DNA of 64,000 nucleotides. Origin: Turritopsis dohrnii. Its lineage: Eukaryota > Cnidaria > Hydrozoa > Anthoathecata > Oceaniidae. The position numbers and the translations under genes are program-made. Positions 1-11,200 of the stretch are shown here, in pieces. The DNA is taken from NCBI GenBank assembly GCA_027922465.2, contig BQMF02000628.1:62001-126000 (forward strand), given 5' to 3'. Under the pieces are notes generated by a model. It ran no database searches. It saw only the letters and a list, made by a program, of their open reading frames with translations, and was not told the origin of the DNA. Numbering within the stretch: the first letter of the stretch is position 1; the number at the start of each line of letters is the position of its first letter.

Positions 1-14
1 ACCAGCAGAGAGAG

Positions 15-405
15 AGGGAGCACTCACATCAGACCCTTGATTGACCCTTGACTCATGTGTGAGTGTCAAATACTTCGAAGCCTCCAACCTAAGCACGTAA
101 AGAGAATGGGTCTTCGGGCCTGATGTTACTAAATAGATTGATAGATAATACTGTTATACTTACAAAAAACAAACAAACAACATCAACATATAACATGATG
201 TATTTTTAGGTAGCTCTATACAACTCTTATTATTAGTAGTAGGTATTATTTTTGTATGTGGCTAGCTGCCACACTCAGTTGCTATTAGATCTATTTTCCA
301 GGAGGGGCAGTGTTAAGGTTTTTGGGGAGGTCCCAAACAACAAAAAAGTATTTGACACTCCTCCCTATATGATATGAACCCAATCAAGAAGGGCCAGTGC
401 TCTCC
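15..405. repeat. Imperfect inverted repeat (arms ~15-80 and ~345-405)
   Basis: The left arm contains GAGTGTCAAATACTT and the right arm its complement AAGTATTTGACACTC. The flanking 'CCCTTGATTG' and 'CAATCAAGAAGGG' also pair. A second block (about 455-490) resembles, in inverted orientation, sequence at about 4060-4110 (GTTTGGAAGGATGTC). The two may be remnants of the ends of one larger element that contains the decayed gene at 2.7-3.4 kb. Confidence 0.4.
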
Positions 406-419
406 TCGATGGTCAACAT

Positions 420-2330
420 ATCATTTACCCAATTTCCCTCACATACTGTCTCAATTGCCCTAACTTCGCAGACATCCTTCCAAACTTCCAACAAAAAAAA
501 AACATACCTCAAAATACAAACCTCATCAATAATAATCCATAGCACTGTGAATTAAACTAAATCCAAAACTTATCATAACTAAACTTAACAAATACAAATT
601 TTTGAATAAGTCAACTGTACCCTTGAGACACGTTGCTTCTAGTTTCATGGAGAAAGTTTCGTGAGGCAAAAAACCTCAACATTTTAGGGATCTACTTTTG
701 CGAATCAGTGACTAATCTATTTTGCGTAAAATAATCTTTAACATTCAACTGGAAAAGTGAATTTTGCGTGATTTTGTTAGTCATTTATGGAACCTTCTTA
801 TTGAGGAGTACCAACGAATCAACAATAAACCAAAGTAGATTTTTATAAAGTATTGATTATCTTGTATATGACAAACTTTATGAAACAAGAAAAACAAAAC
901 CTCACGCAATTCGAGTAATTTTTCTTTTAAGTTTGCAGAAAAGTAAAAATTGTGCACTAAATTAGGCGCCTTGAAAATAACCTCTCAAATATTGGATACA
1001 CACTAAATTAGGGGGCACACTAAATTAGGATAATTATGGTAATATCTGTGTTGTAAAAAGAAAAATATGTGAAAAATATGAAATTTGAGGGTTTTGTTCG
1101 TCAATTTAACTTTTTTTAAAATTTTTCTTCCGAATTGCAAAAAAGTTTTGCTCGAACTACGTCATTGTTTATTAGTACGCATATGCAAACACTTTTCTCG
1201 AGAAATATATTTCTTTCGCATGCGAAAAAATGTAGTTGAACTTTGTTCAACTTTGATGAAATTTTTAAGAAGGCTGCTTTCCACTTCTCGAAAATTTTCC
1301 ACCAATCAATAAATATGGTCTTCTTTCTCTTGCATTTGTGCATTCTGTTTCCTTTGTGTATCCTCAATCAGTAAAAGTCCTGGATATGAAGCGATATTTT
1401 GCAAAAAACATGGCAAAACCAGAATCTTATAAAGTGCCATTTTGTGTGTGCTTGTGACACAAATTCATTATTATCCTTCACGTGTAAGATAATTGAATTC
1501 TGACGAAGTTACTTGCTTTGATGATACTCCTAGTAGTCAGGCAGCTACTTGCATAAAAAAATGAGAAACCATGGAAAGAAGGGGACAATCCAAAAGATAG
1601 TGAAATATGTTCTTAAGATAATCAGTATTAATTATTTTTTTATCGGAGCACATAAAATTATTTATTAAACAAGTTATCACAAAAAGAAAAATCACGCTAT
1701 TCCAACAACAACAAACTAAAATTTCTCCGCCATCTTTCCTTCCTTCTAGACAATTTGGAAAATGGAAAGTACATATTCAGGGGGTGCAATATATGAAAAA
1801 AAATCATTCATTGTATCATTTAAAAAAACAAACAAACAAAACCCTTGTTACTTTTAAATAAAATGTTTTTAAAAAATATACGTTCGATGTCTTTGTTCAA
1901 TGTTTTCATAAAAAAATCTTTGTAACATTTTTTTCAAAAATGTGGAACCCCCGTCTATTATTTCGAACGCTTAAAGATTCCATTATGTGTGGGAAAAAAC
2001 AGCAATGTTTTATCGGGTGCACGAAAAGAAGAACAAAAACTGTCGGCAGGAGAAGAGACGAAAGGTCTTCCTTTGTGCCAAACGACACTTTTTTTCATAG
2101 CTGTGATATTTTTTGGACGCTTTTGCTAAGATTGATAAAAAGTGTTTCAGTGGTTTTCTTGTGATATGAGAGCGAATCATTTCTTTACCTTCTTTGAACA
2201 CTTTTATTAATAAACAGCTGCCCGTTTCCAGGCCATTTCCTATTGTTCTATTTCTAATGACATCGTCATAGTGCAATCTTCATCTCCCCATATAAAAGCC
2301 CTTAGGGGCGGCAGAACCGGCGGGGGGTCT
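420..2330. other. Intergenic, no gene seen
   Basis: AT-rich sequence with short, low-complexity ORFs only. ACTAAATTAGG-type repeats occur near 955-1035; the same core forms the ends of the element at 55756-56016. I see no splice-flanked coding exon. Confidence 0.5.
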
Positions 2331-2699
2331 TTACCCATTGCTATTGTCATTCATTGAATCTATTGGTGAAGATGACCACAAAACAAATGAAGCTTCTGGT
2401 AGGGACGTCATCGCCGAAATCGTTGTTCTGATCGAGTACTCACGGAAAAGAGAGCAAAAATTGCAATCAATCAAACTATTGGTTGAGGAAGGGGATGATA
2501 GCGTTACTCTAATCCGCATCAGTGAACTTTCAACTACCTGTGTTGGACTGTTCGTGCGAATTGATAGAAATTTTTAAGGAAAACCTTTTAAACACGTGCT
2601 TTACACCTTTTACCCATGAAAGTATTTCTTGAATCCTTAACTATAATTAAAAATTATGAGTGTGTTTTAGCCAATCTAGAAAACCAAAGTTTCATAATT

Positions 2700-3408
2700 T
2701 TCTTGACCCTCACTTTCAAAAACGCTGCGCGGGCGCCCTTCCCTGAATGCTGTCATGCGATACCAGCACTCCACGCATTCACTGGTAATGATTATACCAG
2801 TGCGTTCTATGGAGTTGGAAAAACTACAGCATTTAAGTTGTTGCAAGCTTCTGAAGAATTCAAAGCTACTTTTGCGTCATTTGGGAACTCTTTTGGCATC
2901 GACGCCACATTGCTCCAAAACATAGAGGCGTTTGTCTGTCTGTGATATGTACGCAGTTAAATGTAATGACACCAACGAAGCCCGTTGAAAAAAGTTTTGT
3001 TCAAGTCGCAAGGCTCCCGAACCACAGAAACTACCACCAACAAGAGACGCTTTACTGTGTCATTGCAAGCGAGTGTCATATGTGACAGCAGTCATACAGA
3101 GATCTCTCGAAAACAACCCCGAGATACCAAGTCCCATTGGTCATGGATGGAAAATGGAGGCTGGTGTCTTAACCATTGACTGGATGTTGCTTCCTGCAGC
3201 ACCAGACGACGTCATCGAGTTGATTTCCTGTAATTGCTCGAAATCAAAATGCCGCACCCAAGTATGCGAGTACCGATCGCACAGCCTCGAATGCATTGAT
3301 TTATGTGGCTGTGGCGAATGGTGCGAAAACTTGAACTTTGATTACGATACTTCTGATGAAGATAATGATGATGGCGATAGTGACAATGAAGGAAATCTTA
3401 GTGAATAA
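2700..3408 (+). pseudogene. Decayed multi-copy element gene ('LHAFTG...YGVGK' / 'GHGW...C-rich' family)
   Basis: Two pieces of one protein lie in different frames. At about 2757-2940 the frame reads PALHAFTGNDYTSAFYGVGK, and at about 3000-3408 it reads PSPIGHGW, then WMLLPAAPDDVIELISCNC and a Cys-rich tail (CxCxxxxC...CGCGEWCENL), ending in an acidic stretch and a stop. From memory, the same order of motifs occurs in a large uncharacterised family that is repeated many times in cnidarian and fish genomes. The first block resembles a FEN/PIN-type nuclease motif in which the usual 'TGCD' is here 'TGND'. The frame shifts near 2935 and there is an in-frame TGA near 2987, where neighbouring residues suggest a lost Trp. 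The upstream ORF at 2338-2577 may be an earlier fragment but has no motif I recognise. I call it a pseudogene of a mobile or amplified gene; the molecular function is not established. Confidence 0.6.
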
Positions 3409-3424
3409 TGTACATAATGCAGTT

Positions 3425-3576
3425 GGGCGCTATTTCCTTTTCGCACCCCACTAAACGTATCTGACATATTTTTTTACTAGTTGGCTCTTCATCACGGAGA
3501 TAAAAAATAATCCTAAGCCTGACCCTAAAACATCATAGAGAAGGAGAGTGAGGGGGTGCGAAAAGGAAATCGCACC
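3425..3576. mobile_element. Short TIR element (MITE), ~150 bp
   Basis: The ends are inverted copies of ATTTCCTTTTCGCACCCC (about 3431-3450 and its complement at about 3552-3572). No ORF. Its position just after the decayed gene looks coincidental. Confidence 0.55.
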
Positions 3577-3599
3577 ATGTAGTGTTGCAAGTCATTTAT

Positions 3600-4560
3600 C
3601 CCTAATAACTTTTTTTAGGTTCAAAATCACACCATGACATAATTGGGCTTTTAATTCAGCATAAAAAAAACTATCGAATGATATAATAATACTTGAAAAA
3701 TTTCGAAAAAAATTTTGGTTTTATTGTGTGTGACGTCATCAAAATAAAAATCGTACTGGACACGCCCAGTAAATAATTTCAGATATTCCGGTAATGATTG
3801 TCTAATTCTAATGGATGATATCTAACAGTTCAAAGTAGTTTTACATTGTCCCTCTCATTTCCAATTTTTTTTGCAAGTAGCTACCTGACTATAGGGGATA
3901 TGGAATTTTTTTTAAAAAAAATCCACCATTAACATTATTACAGTGATTTTGCGTTTCAACATCTTTTATCTGCTTCATCTAATATTTTAGTATTTGTTGT
4001 GACTTGGTTGAGTGGTTATGTACATTTTGTTTACCAGACAGGTCTGTTTATTGTGTCCGAAGTTTGGAAGGATGTCCGAAGTTATGGCCAGTTGATGGTA
4101 GCATGTGTGGACCGGGTGCTGTGGTACATCACTCACATTGTGATTTGATACCAAGAAGGCAAGGGGGAATTGTGAACCCTGAGAGAGTGGTAACCACTAC
4201 CTTACAATACAGTGACACAACATAAATGTTCAAAGACATGTTCATAACAATGATTTCCTCCATTCATAATGTTATATTTTTAGACTGATTGAGATTTTTA
4301 GACTGACCTTGTGAAACCTATTTTTCTGGCCAGTATGTTGTGTGTGACTTTTGACTTACAAATAACTTACAAATTTTTACGGCTTCATTGCAGTTTTCAC
4401 CCGTAGCTACTGACCTGTTCTTTAAGCCTGCATTTTTAAGAAACGAAACAATTTTCAACATTTCTAATTTGTATCATTGGCATAATGTTTATGCAACATG
4501 TACTATAATAATGTTATCTGTGTACAGTTAAAAAAGTTTTTACTGCAGTACTGATGATGA
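3600..4560. other. Intergenic, no gene seen
   Basis: Apart from the inverted similarity to 455-490 noted at about 4060-4110, I see nothing coding. The ORF at 4004-4225 overlaps that repeat and shows no domain. Confidence 0.45.
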
Positions 4561-4567
4561 TTCTATA

Positions 4568-5527
4568 TCAAAAAGCTTTTGGTTTGTTTCTTTTGTTTAT
4601 TTTATTAATATAAACTATTAAAAACGTTAAAAACGCTTTTTTCGCTCTTTTAATGTTAATGAGTGGGATAATATATGACCTGAAAGTACGAAAGTGATTT
4701 CTCAAATATTGAATACAATTTTCCGTCGCCAGAACTTTCACATATTGTATTTCTATGCCTTGAAACTCTTTAGAGAATTGATCAATACGGTATGCCTTCA
4801 AATAATTTTCTAGGTCTAATTTAGTCCTAAATGCAAGCAAAACTGCCGTTCCCGTGTTACCACCGAACATACCTTCTTTATTACGACTGTGTGAATCAAA
4901 TAAATAGTAAGACGAATTATAAAACATGAAAGCCATACCACTTGACCCTGCTAAAACTATCCCACTGTTATAACCTGCTGGTATGTCAATGAAGTTTTGA
5001 CTTTCTGCACAAAGTGACGTGACAATGGGATCCGTGCGTTCAAACTGAATCGCATTGTTTTCAATGTGAATTTGAAGGGGTAATTCTGTAAGATCTAAAA
5101 AGTTATCGACATATCCAAAGCTACTGTATAAATCATTACCGATCTTGAGAATAGCGTCTAGATCATTTTGAGCCCAATAACATAAGGATTTCACTTTTGA
5201 ATAGACTATTGCCGAAAGGGACATAAACATACATTGGGAGCCTGCAGTCCTACCAAAAATCACGGCATTGCCCTGGTGAGTTGAAGCTTTTACTACCTTG
5301 AATATTGTAACCGGACCTGGATTTAATTCTATATCACCCGATTGAAGAAGTATGATAGAAGAGCATAAAACAATTGCTAAAAAGGAGAGAGGTTTTAATA
5401 ATCGTGACATTCCTCCGCTGGAAATCCGGGAACTGATTATTTGATGGCGGTAAATTGAACGGAGATCATATTGCCTATTCCCATTAAAGTTCCCAATTGA
5501 AATACGATACGCTTCGATTGATATCAT
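4568..5527 (-). CDS. 2A-peptide protein with signal-like leader and cysteine-protease-like domain
   Basis: Intact 319-residue ORF. Residues about 45-61 form a hydrophobic segment (LSFLAIVLCSSIILLQ) running straight into SGDIELNPGP (residues 63-72), a full match to the 2A ribosome-skipping motif DxExNPGP; the break is expected between Gly71 and Pro72. The downstream product would be about 248 residues starting at Pro72. It carries FGRTAGSQC (Cys99), WAQNDLDAIL and YLFDSHSRN (Asp211, His213), a spacing and motif set that recalls papain-fold proteases of the OTU/herpesvirus-tegument-USP type found in ORFs of invertebrate mobile elements. 2A motifs are known in non-LTR retrotransposons and in some marine-invertebrate host genes, where they can double as signal sequences. 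Met40 (MSRLLK) is a good alternative start because it gives a compact leader. No reverse transcriptase or transposase ORF is adjacent, so element versus host gene is undecided. The protease assignment is inference. Confidence 0.6.
   Translation of the reverse strand: MISIEAYRISIGNFNGNRQYDLRSIYRHQIISSRISSGGMSRLLKPLSFLAIVLCSSIILLQSGDIELNPGPVTIFKVVKASTHQGNAVIFGRTAGSQCMFMSLSAIVYSKVKSLCYWAQNDLDAILKIGNDLYSSFGYVDNFLDLTELPLQIHIENNAIQFERTDPIVTSLCAESQNFIDIPAGYNSGIVLAGSSGMAFMFYNSSYYLFDSHSRNKEGMFGGNTGTAVLLAFRTKLDLENYLKAYRIDQFSKEFQGIEIQYVKVLATENCIQYLRNHFRTFRSYIIPLINIKRAKKAFLTFLIVYINKINKRNKPKAF
5312..5338 (-). other. 2A ribosome-skipping site GDIELNPGP
   Basis: The nine codons encode GDIELNPGP in frame with the ORF at 4568-5527. 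All residues that define the consensus (D, E, N, P, G, P) are present, preceded by a Leu-rich stretch as in active 2A sequences. Confidence 0.85.
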
Positions 5528-5529
5528 GT

Positions 5530-6240
5530 TTTAACAAAGGGAAAATATACAATAAATAAGGAGACAATTTTTCAATATCAAGATATTTAAGTTTTTTCTT
5601 TTTTTGCTGATTCAAGTATGCTGTTTATAACAAGTATGCTATTTTTGCTGATTATGCTATTTTTGCTGATTATGCTATTTTGGCTGAAGTTCAATTAATT
5701 CTAGTAAGAAAATTGGATGATGTACTCCACTGGGTGGAGGCAGCAGCGAGCAATGGTGCTGACACCTAAGAAAGAAAAAGGAAAACAATCATAGAGAAAT
5801 TTATTGAGCCAAGATGCGATAATAGGGACCACCAGCAGTTTAAGTGAATGCGGGAATGGGCTTTTTTGTTGCATGAACACGTGAAAATTCAAAAGTTTTT
5901 GCGTGTTTGCTTAAAATTTGGTCTTTTGAGTGATGCATGAATTGCAAAAATTGGTTGCGTGATTGCGTGAATAGACCAACCTTCCCCGATTTCAGAAAAA
6001 GAATTTAGGGGTGACTGGGGTGGGGGGTGGGAGGGTTATACCATCTAATCAAATAACAAAGCTTTCGAGTGCAGTATTTTGAATTATCAGATTTTAGCTA
6101 CAAAATTGATTATAAAAAATGTGTACTTAAAAGCCTACTTTGATCCAATTCCATTGACCCAAGGCTGAACCTAAAAAACTTTTTGTTTCCGATCCATCGA
6201 GTGACGAAAAAAAAGTTACCCAGACCTTATTTTTTGATAA
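5530..6240. other. Intergenic, AT-rich
   Basis: Contains short direct repeats of 'ATGCTATTTTTGCTGATT' near 5618-5690. No gene seen. Confidence 0.4.
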
Positions 6241-6260
6241 TTGATATCAAATTGTCCGAT

Positions 6261-6905
6261 TGAACCTGGATTTGTTCAAAGAATACAAGGTACCGAAAAC
6301 AAAACTCTATTTCCTCCAATAAGCGCCACCCTCTAATAAGCGCCGCACCTTCAAACGCGGCACTAATTAGAAAATCAAGAAAAAATGAGATTTCAATACT
6401 TTTACTCGAAGAAAGAGAACAAAATAGATTTGTTAATTCTTCCTCGTACATTACTAACCTCCCATAGAACCCCAAGTGAGAGCAGTTTCTCTACTAAGGA
6501 TATCAACCCACGAATCGATCAAATTCGTAGAAAATACTAATTGAATCTACCAAACACTAATCTGAACCTGGATTTGTTCAAAGAATACAAGGTACCGAAA
6601 ACAAAACTCTATTTCCTCCAATAAGCGCCACCCTCTAATAAGCGCCGCACCTAAATTTTGAGTATGGAAATAAGCGCTGCCCTCTAATAAGCACTGCACC
6701 TTCAAACGCGGCACTAATTAGAAAATCAAGAAAAAATGAGATTTCAATACTTTTACTCGAAGAAAGAGAACAAAATAGATCTGTTAATTCTTCCTCGTAC
6801 ATTACTAACCCCCCATAGAACCCCAAGTGAGAGCAGTTTCTCTACTAAGGATATCAACCCACGAATCGATCAAATTCGTAGAAAATACTAATTGAATCTA
6901 CCAAA
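6261..6905. repeat. ~300-bp tandem duplication of AAGCGCC-rich sequence
   Basis: Copy 1 (6261-6562) and copy 2 (6563-about 6905) both begin TGAACCTGGATTTGTTCAAA and both contain CCTCCAATAAGCGCCACCCT and the same 'CGAATCGATCAAATTCGT' tail. Copy 2 carries an extra segment of about 45 bp that itself repeats the TAAGCGC motif. The copies are nearly identical otherwise, so the duplication is recent. The AATAAGCGCC motif recurs at 17.75, 34.7-35.1, 48.7 and 58.4 kb. Confidence 0.8.
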
Positions 6906-7376
6906 CACTAATCGAACTAATCGAAATTTCCAGAATGATAACAGACCCTCTAAGGCAATGAACTTTGAAACTTGCCTGCTTGGCTTTCAGATGGATGAGC
7001 ATTGAAAATTACGAATCGAACACAAATCGAAAATTATTTGAAATAATCGAATACTAATTGAATGTTAATCGAAATAATCGAATCCCTATCGAATTAATCG
7101 AATTTTCCATTACTTTTTTCAGCTTTTCGAGTTAGGGGCCACTCACATATCAATTTTTCCCACAACTAACATCAAATTGACGCTAACTCTAAGACCTCCA
7201 CCCCCTATCCTTTGCGTCAAGCAACACTTACAAAAAGTACTGAAAAAAATCTAAAAATACCTTTATAAATTGAATGTTTGTCTACTGTCAGTCACCAATC
7301 CAGCAGAACACCAATACTTTATTTATCAATCTTCTTTCGAAAACAGTGAAAATTGTTAAGAATCAGACCACGAGAT

Positions 7377-7574
7377 TCGTACTGAATGTGCTCGCAATTA
7401 GAGAGATAATGGTAATAAACTGAAAGTATTAAGGAGAACATGGATGCTTTAGCCTGTAAAATACAGATATTGCGGTCGTACTGAATGTGCTTGCGATTAG
7501 GGAGATAATGGTAACAAACTGAAAGTATTAAGGAGAACATGGATGCTTTAGCCTGTAAACTGCAGATATTGCGG
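7377..7574. repeat. 99-bp tandem repeat, two units
   Basis: Units 7377-7475 and 7476-7574 each begin TCGTACTGAATGTGCT and end AGATATTGCGG, with only a handful of differences. Short GGAC repeats follow at about 7602-7618. Confidence 0.85.
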
Positions 7575-8253
7575 ACTCAGGGTAGACCCAAACGCGCACG
7601 GACGGACGGACGGACAGACAGCAAAGGGCTAATGAAAGGCCCAGTACGCTCTGCGCTGGGCCAATTATCTCTAAAAATGATCGTCATATGGTGAATGATC
7701 ATATCTCATGTTGAATTTAATCTTGCTTGGTTTTTACTGAGCACCTAATTGCCTGCAAAGATGCCTGCACATATGTTGACAGGAAAATGTATTGTTACAC
7801 ATAGGGAGGATAATCAAGAAAAAGCAAATCTATAAATCTCTGCTTGCAGTTTATATTTTGAAAGCGTAGTTATGTCTACTAAAATATTTAAGAAAGCAAC
7901 TGTTACTAATGTTTATGGCCTTCCAGTAATCCTGTCTTGAAGACATATATTCTTCTTAATTAATTTTTAAATGTCAAGTATGCAAAAATAGAAACTATAA
8001 AGATCTTTTGTTGTAATGACTACAAAATAGTTTTACCATGGCACATCGAAGTGTCATCCACTGTCAAGGTTTGAGAAAAGTTTTATAAGGACTCATATTT
8101 TTATTGTATTTTTTTTTTTTTGAAAAGAGCAGGCTACAAAGATAGCAGTAAATGTATTAATGGTTGACTAACTCTGACTCTCTATATAAGTTTTTTCGGT
8201 TGCAGGTTAAAAAAGACTAATGTTATAAATTATCTAATTTGGTATTTTTTTAG

Positions 8254-11200
8254 AGCTGGAAGGATCTAATGATTATCATTACTTGGCCGGCATATTTCAA
8301 GAGCTTGGTGAAAATGCTTCTGAAAACTTTAATTACTTTCTGAGAAAACAGAAAAATATTCATGCTGATTACACCAAATCATTTCAATCAATTTTAAACG
8401 TGCTCGATCCTTTACAAATCTCCCTTGAAGTTGTGGCAAATTGTTGTTCAAAATTTGATGTTAGTCCAACATGCAAAGGTTTGTTGATGTTTTTTTCTAT
8501 AAGGATTATGAGGCTATTTGATATTACCATGGGGGTTTTGAACTATAAACTTAGTTTCATTTCTAGGGAATGGTTATCGAAGCATAATAAACATTGTTGA
8601 ATCATGCTTGACCAAAGTGTTAGAACTTTCAATAAAAATCCAAGGAAGTCGAGAGAAGCTGTTTTTCCGATCTTACCATTTGTATATGGAGTTGGAATCG
8701 TACACACAAGTTTTGATGCGCCTGTTGACTGTAACAAATTTGACAATTGTGATGTTGGATTATAGTGCTGTAGGCAATCTTTTTCCAGATGAGAAAATTG
8801 TGGAAGATGTCATGTCTGATTTTGAAAAAATCAACCGGGAATGTTTTTATGGACGCAGTTTTGGTTTCCAGGTATGTGGAGTATTGGTGCTTTCCTTGTA
8901 TTGACCACAAAGACCATGGGTATTAATTTCTATTGAACTTTGACAATTCCATGACAGACACTTTTCAACCATGGAAAGTGATTGAAAGATAACACTATTT
9001 TTTAACATAAAAGGATTGTGCAGGGTCTGTGGAAATTTTATATCCATTATTTTTCTGACTAGATTCTTGCTTCACAAAAAAATTCTCTGAATTTTCATTT
9101 TTTCCCAGTGGGTAGATTTGTGGAAAAATCACTGTGAAGGAGTGCATTTCTATGTAAATGTACACCCACTTCAATTAAAATGATCTTAATCACAGTGACT
9201 TTTTAACAATTTAGTCCATTTTTGGGTTCCTTCATATTTGTTTATTTGTTTATTTTAGTATGCAGAATCCATTAGACAATCGTTACAAGTTGTAGCTGTT
9301 GCCATGGCAGCTTACGGTGATGGTTACATTCGACACAATCGTTCGTTTGCTCGTGCTCTATCCTCAATGCTTCACAGTGGAAAATATGTGATTGATCCTG
9401 AACTAAGAGCTAAAAGAATAACTGAGCTGACACAAAATGCTGATATTGAATTTTGTAAAGCCTTTTGGTCACTGACTGAAGAACATGGAGTACAGGTTAG
9501 AGATGGCATCATTATCATAAATGAATTTTGTATCAGTTAGTATATAGAATAATATATGCAGTACTGGATGACCCACAAACATTTTTCTTATCAAATTTGA
9601 TTTTTTGGTGACATGAGTACACTATGTTTTCTTGTGTGATTTTATACTCACACTCTTGTTTATAAAAACTGTTCATTTTTTTCTTAGCATGCTTGTAAAA
9701 TATAGATGACCGCTGATTGTCAAAAATATTAAAGCTTAAAGCTTTCCATGTATGTTGCCAAATAAAGGTGACACCAGTGGTCATGTCGTATTTTGTGATC
9801 AAAACCAAAATAATTTTTTTCAGAAAATTCATGTTTCTTTATCTTCTCAATATTTCAACTCAGCCTTCAAGTGGGCATTCAGTGGTAAAAAAACATGTCC
9901 ATACCATATCAATTGGAAATGTTAACGAAGTTTCTGTATACAGAACCAATGTAACTAAAAAATTGAGCAGTTTTTCGAATGAAACAGTCCAAAATTTATT
10001 TTTAAGTCATCCAAACAATCAGTTTGATCATGTGAGTAGAAAAAATGTTTTTGCTTCGGAACGCAAAAGAAGCAGCCACTTCTAAGAACCAAACTTCAAT
10101 GATAGTACCTGTAGTGTACTCCAACATCGAATAAAGAAATTCATATGAAAGCTTGGTAAGGGGCGTACGACATCTTGAATTTCCTTGCTATGGTGGTTTT
10201 AACTTATATTTAGCATGCACCTTTACTCATGTGTCCAGCGATGGCTGTCAACTTGGAATTTACCATCCCAACCAACTCGTTAAAAATACAGACCATTGAT
10301 GGAAAGGAGTTGAATGTGAAATTTCCTTTTTTGCATTCTGAACAGCGTGGTATTAAAGCTCGTCTGCTGTCTTATGTGTATAGAGAAGGCCAGGTTGGTC
10401 AGCAATCATGCATATCATCTGTATAACTTATTAGTTTCCATTTAATTGCGATTCACTGATAGAAACACTTCACGCTATAGTTGACTTTTTGATAATAGTA
10501 ACTGGCGCATCGCAAGTGCGGAATACTTGGTTTAAGACTGACCCTGTCATAAACACAATTTTTTAGGTTATAATTCATTGCACACACATGCTATGTTATA
10601 AAAACAAAATAAAATCTATAGAATATAGAATATGATTTATGAGATTCATACAACCTAGCAGGCGAAATATTACAGAAGACACTGCGATGAAAAGCATTTT
10701 TATTGAAAGCATTTTTATTGAAAGCATTTTTATTGAAAGCATTTTTATTGAAAGCATTTTCTAATCTATATTTCTGTGGAAATGCACTCCTTCCCAGTGA
10801 TTTTTTCAACGAATTTGTCCACTGGGAGTATACTGACATGAAAGCCTTTTCAGAATTATACTTCAACACATCTTGTCACATCGTGTTTTGGCCTTCTTCA
10901 GTGAGCAATTTGCAGAAATCACTGCGAGGGAGTGCATTTTTATGGAAATATACACACTCAATAAAAATGCTCTTCATCGCAGTGGCTATGGACAATTTTG
11001 CCCGCTGGATCCGTTATCATCTATCAAAAACACACTCCCTCATCTTATTCATGCTCTCCTCCGTGTAGATGTTTGATTCAAATACTGAATCCTCGAAAAC
11101 CATTTCACCGCTTGGACCGAAACCCAGTCCAAAGTCCAGATACTTGATGATACACTGTCATGGAGGTGGCTTTGTTGCACAATCTTCCAAATCACACGAG

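Noticed and set aside
7860..7940. ATG-led stretch (MSTKIFKKATV) as LIPE first exon
   Set aside because: The available GT donor gives phase 0, but the next exon needs one leftover base.
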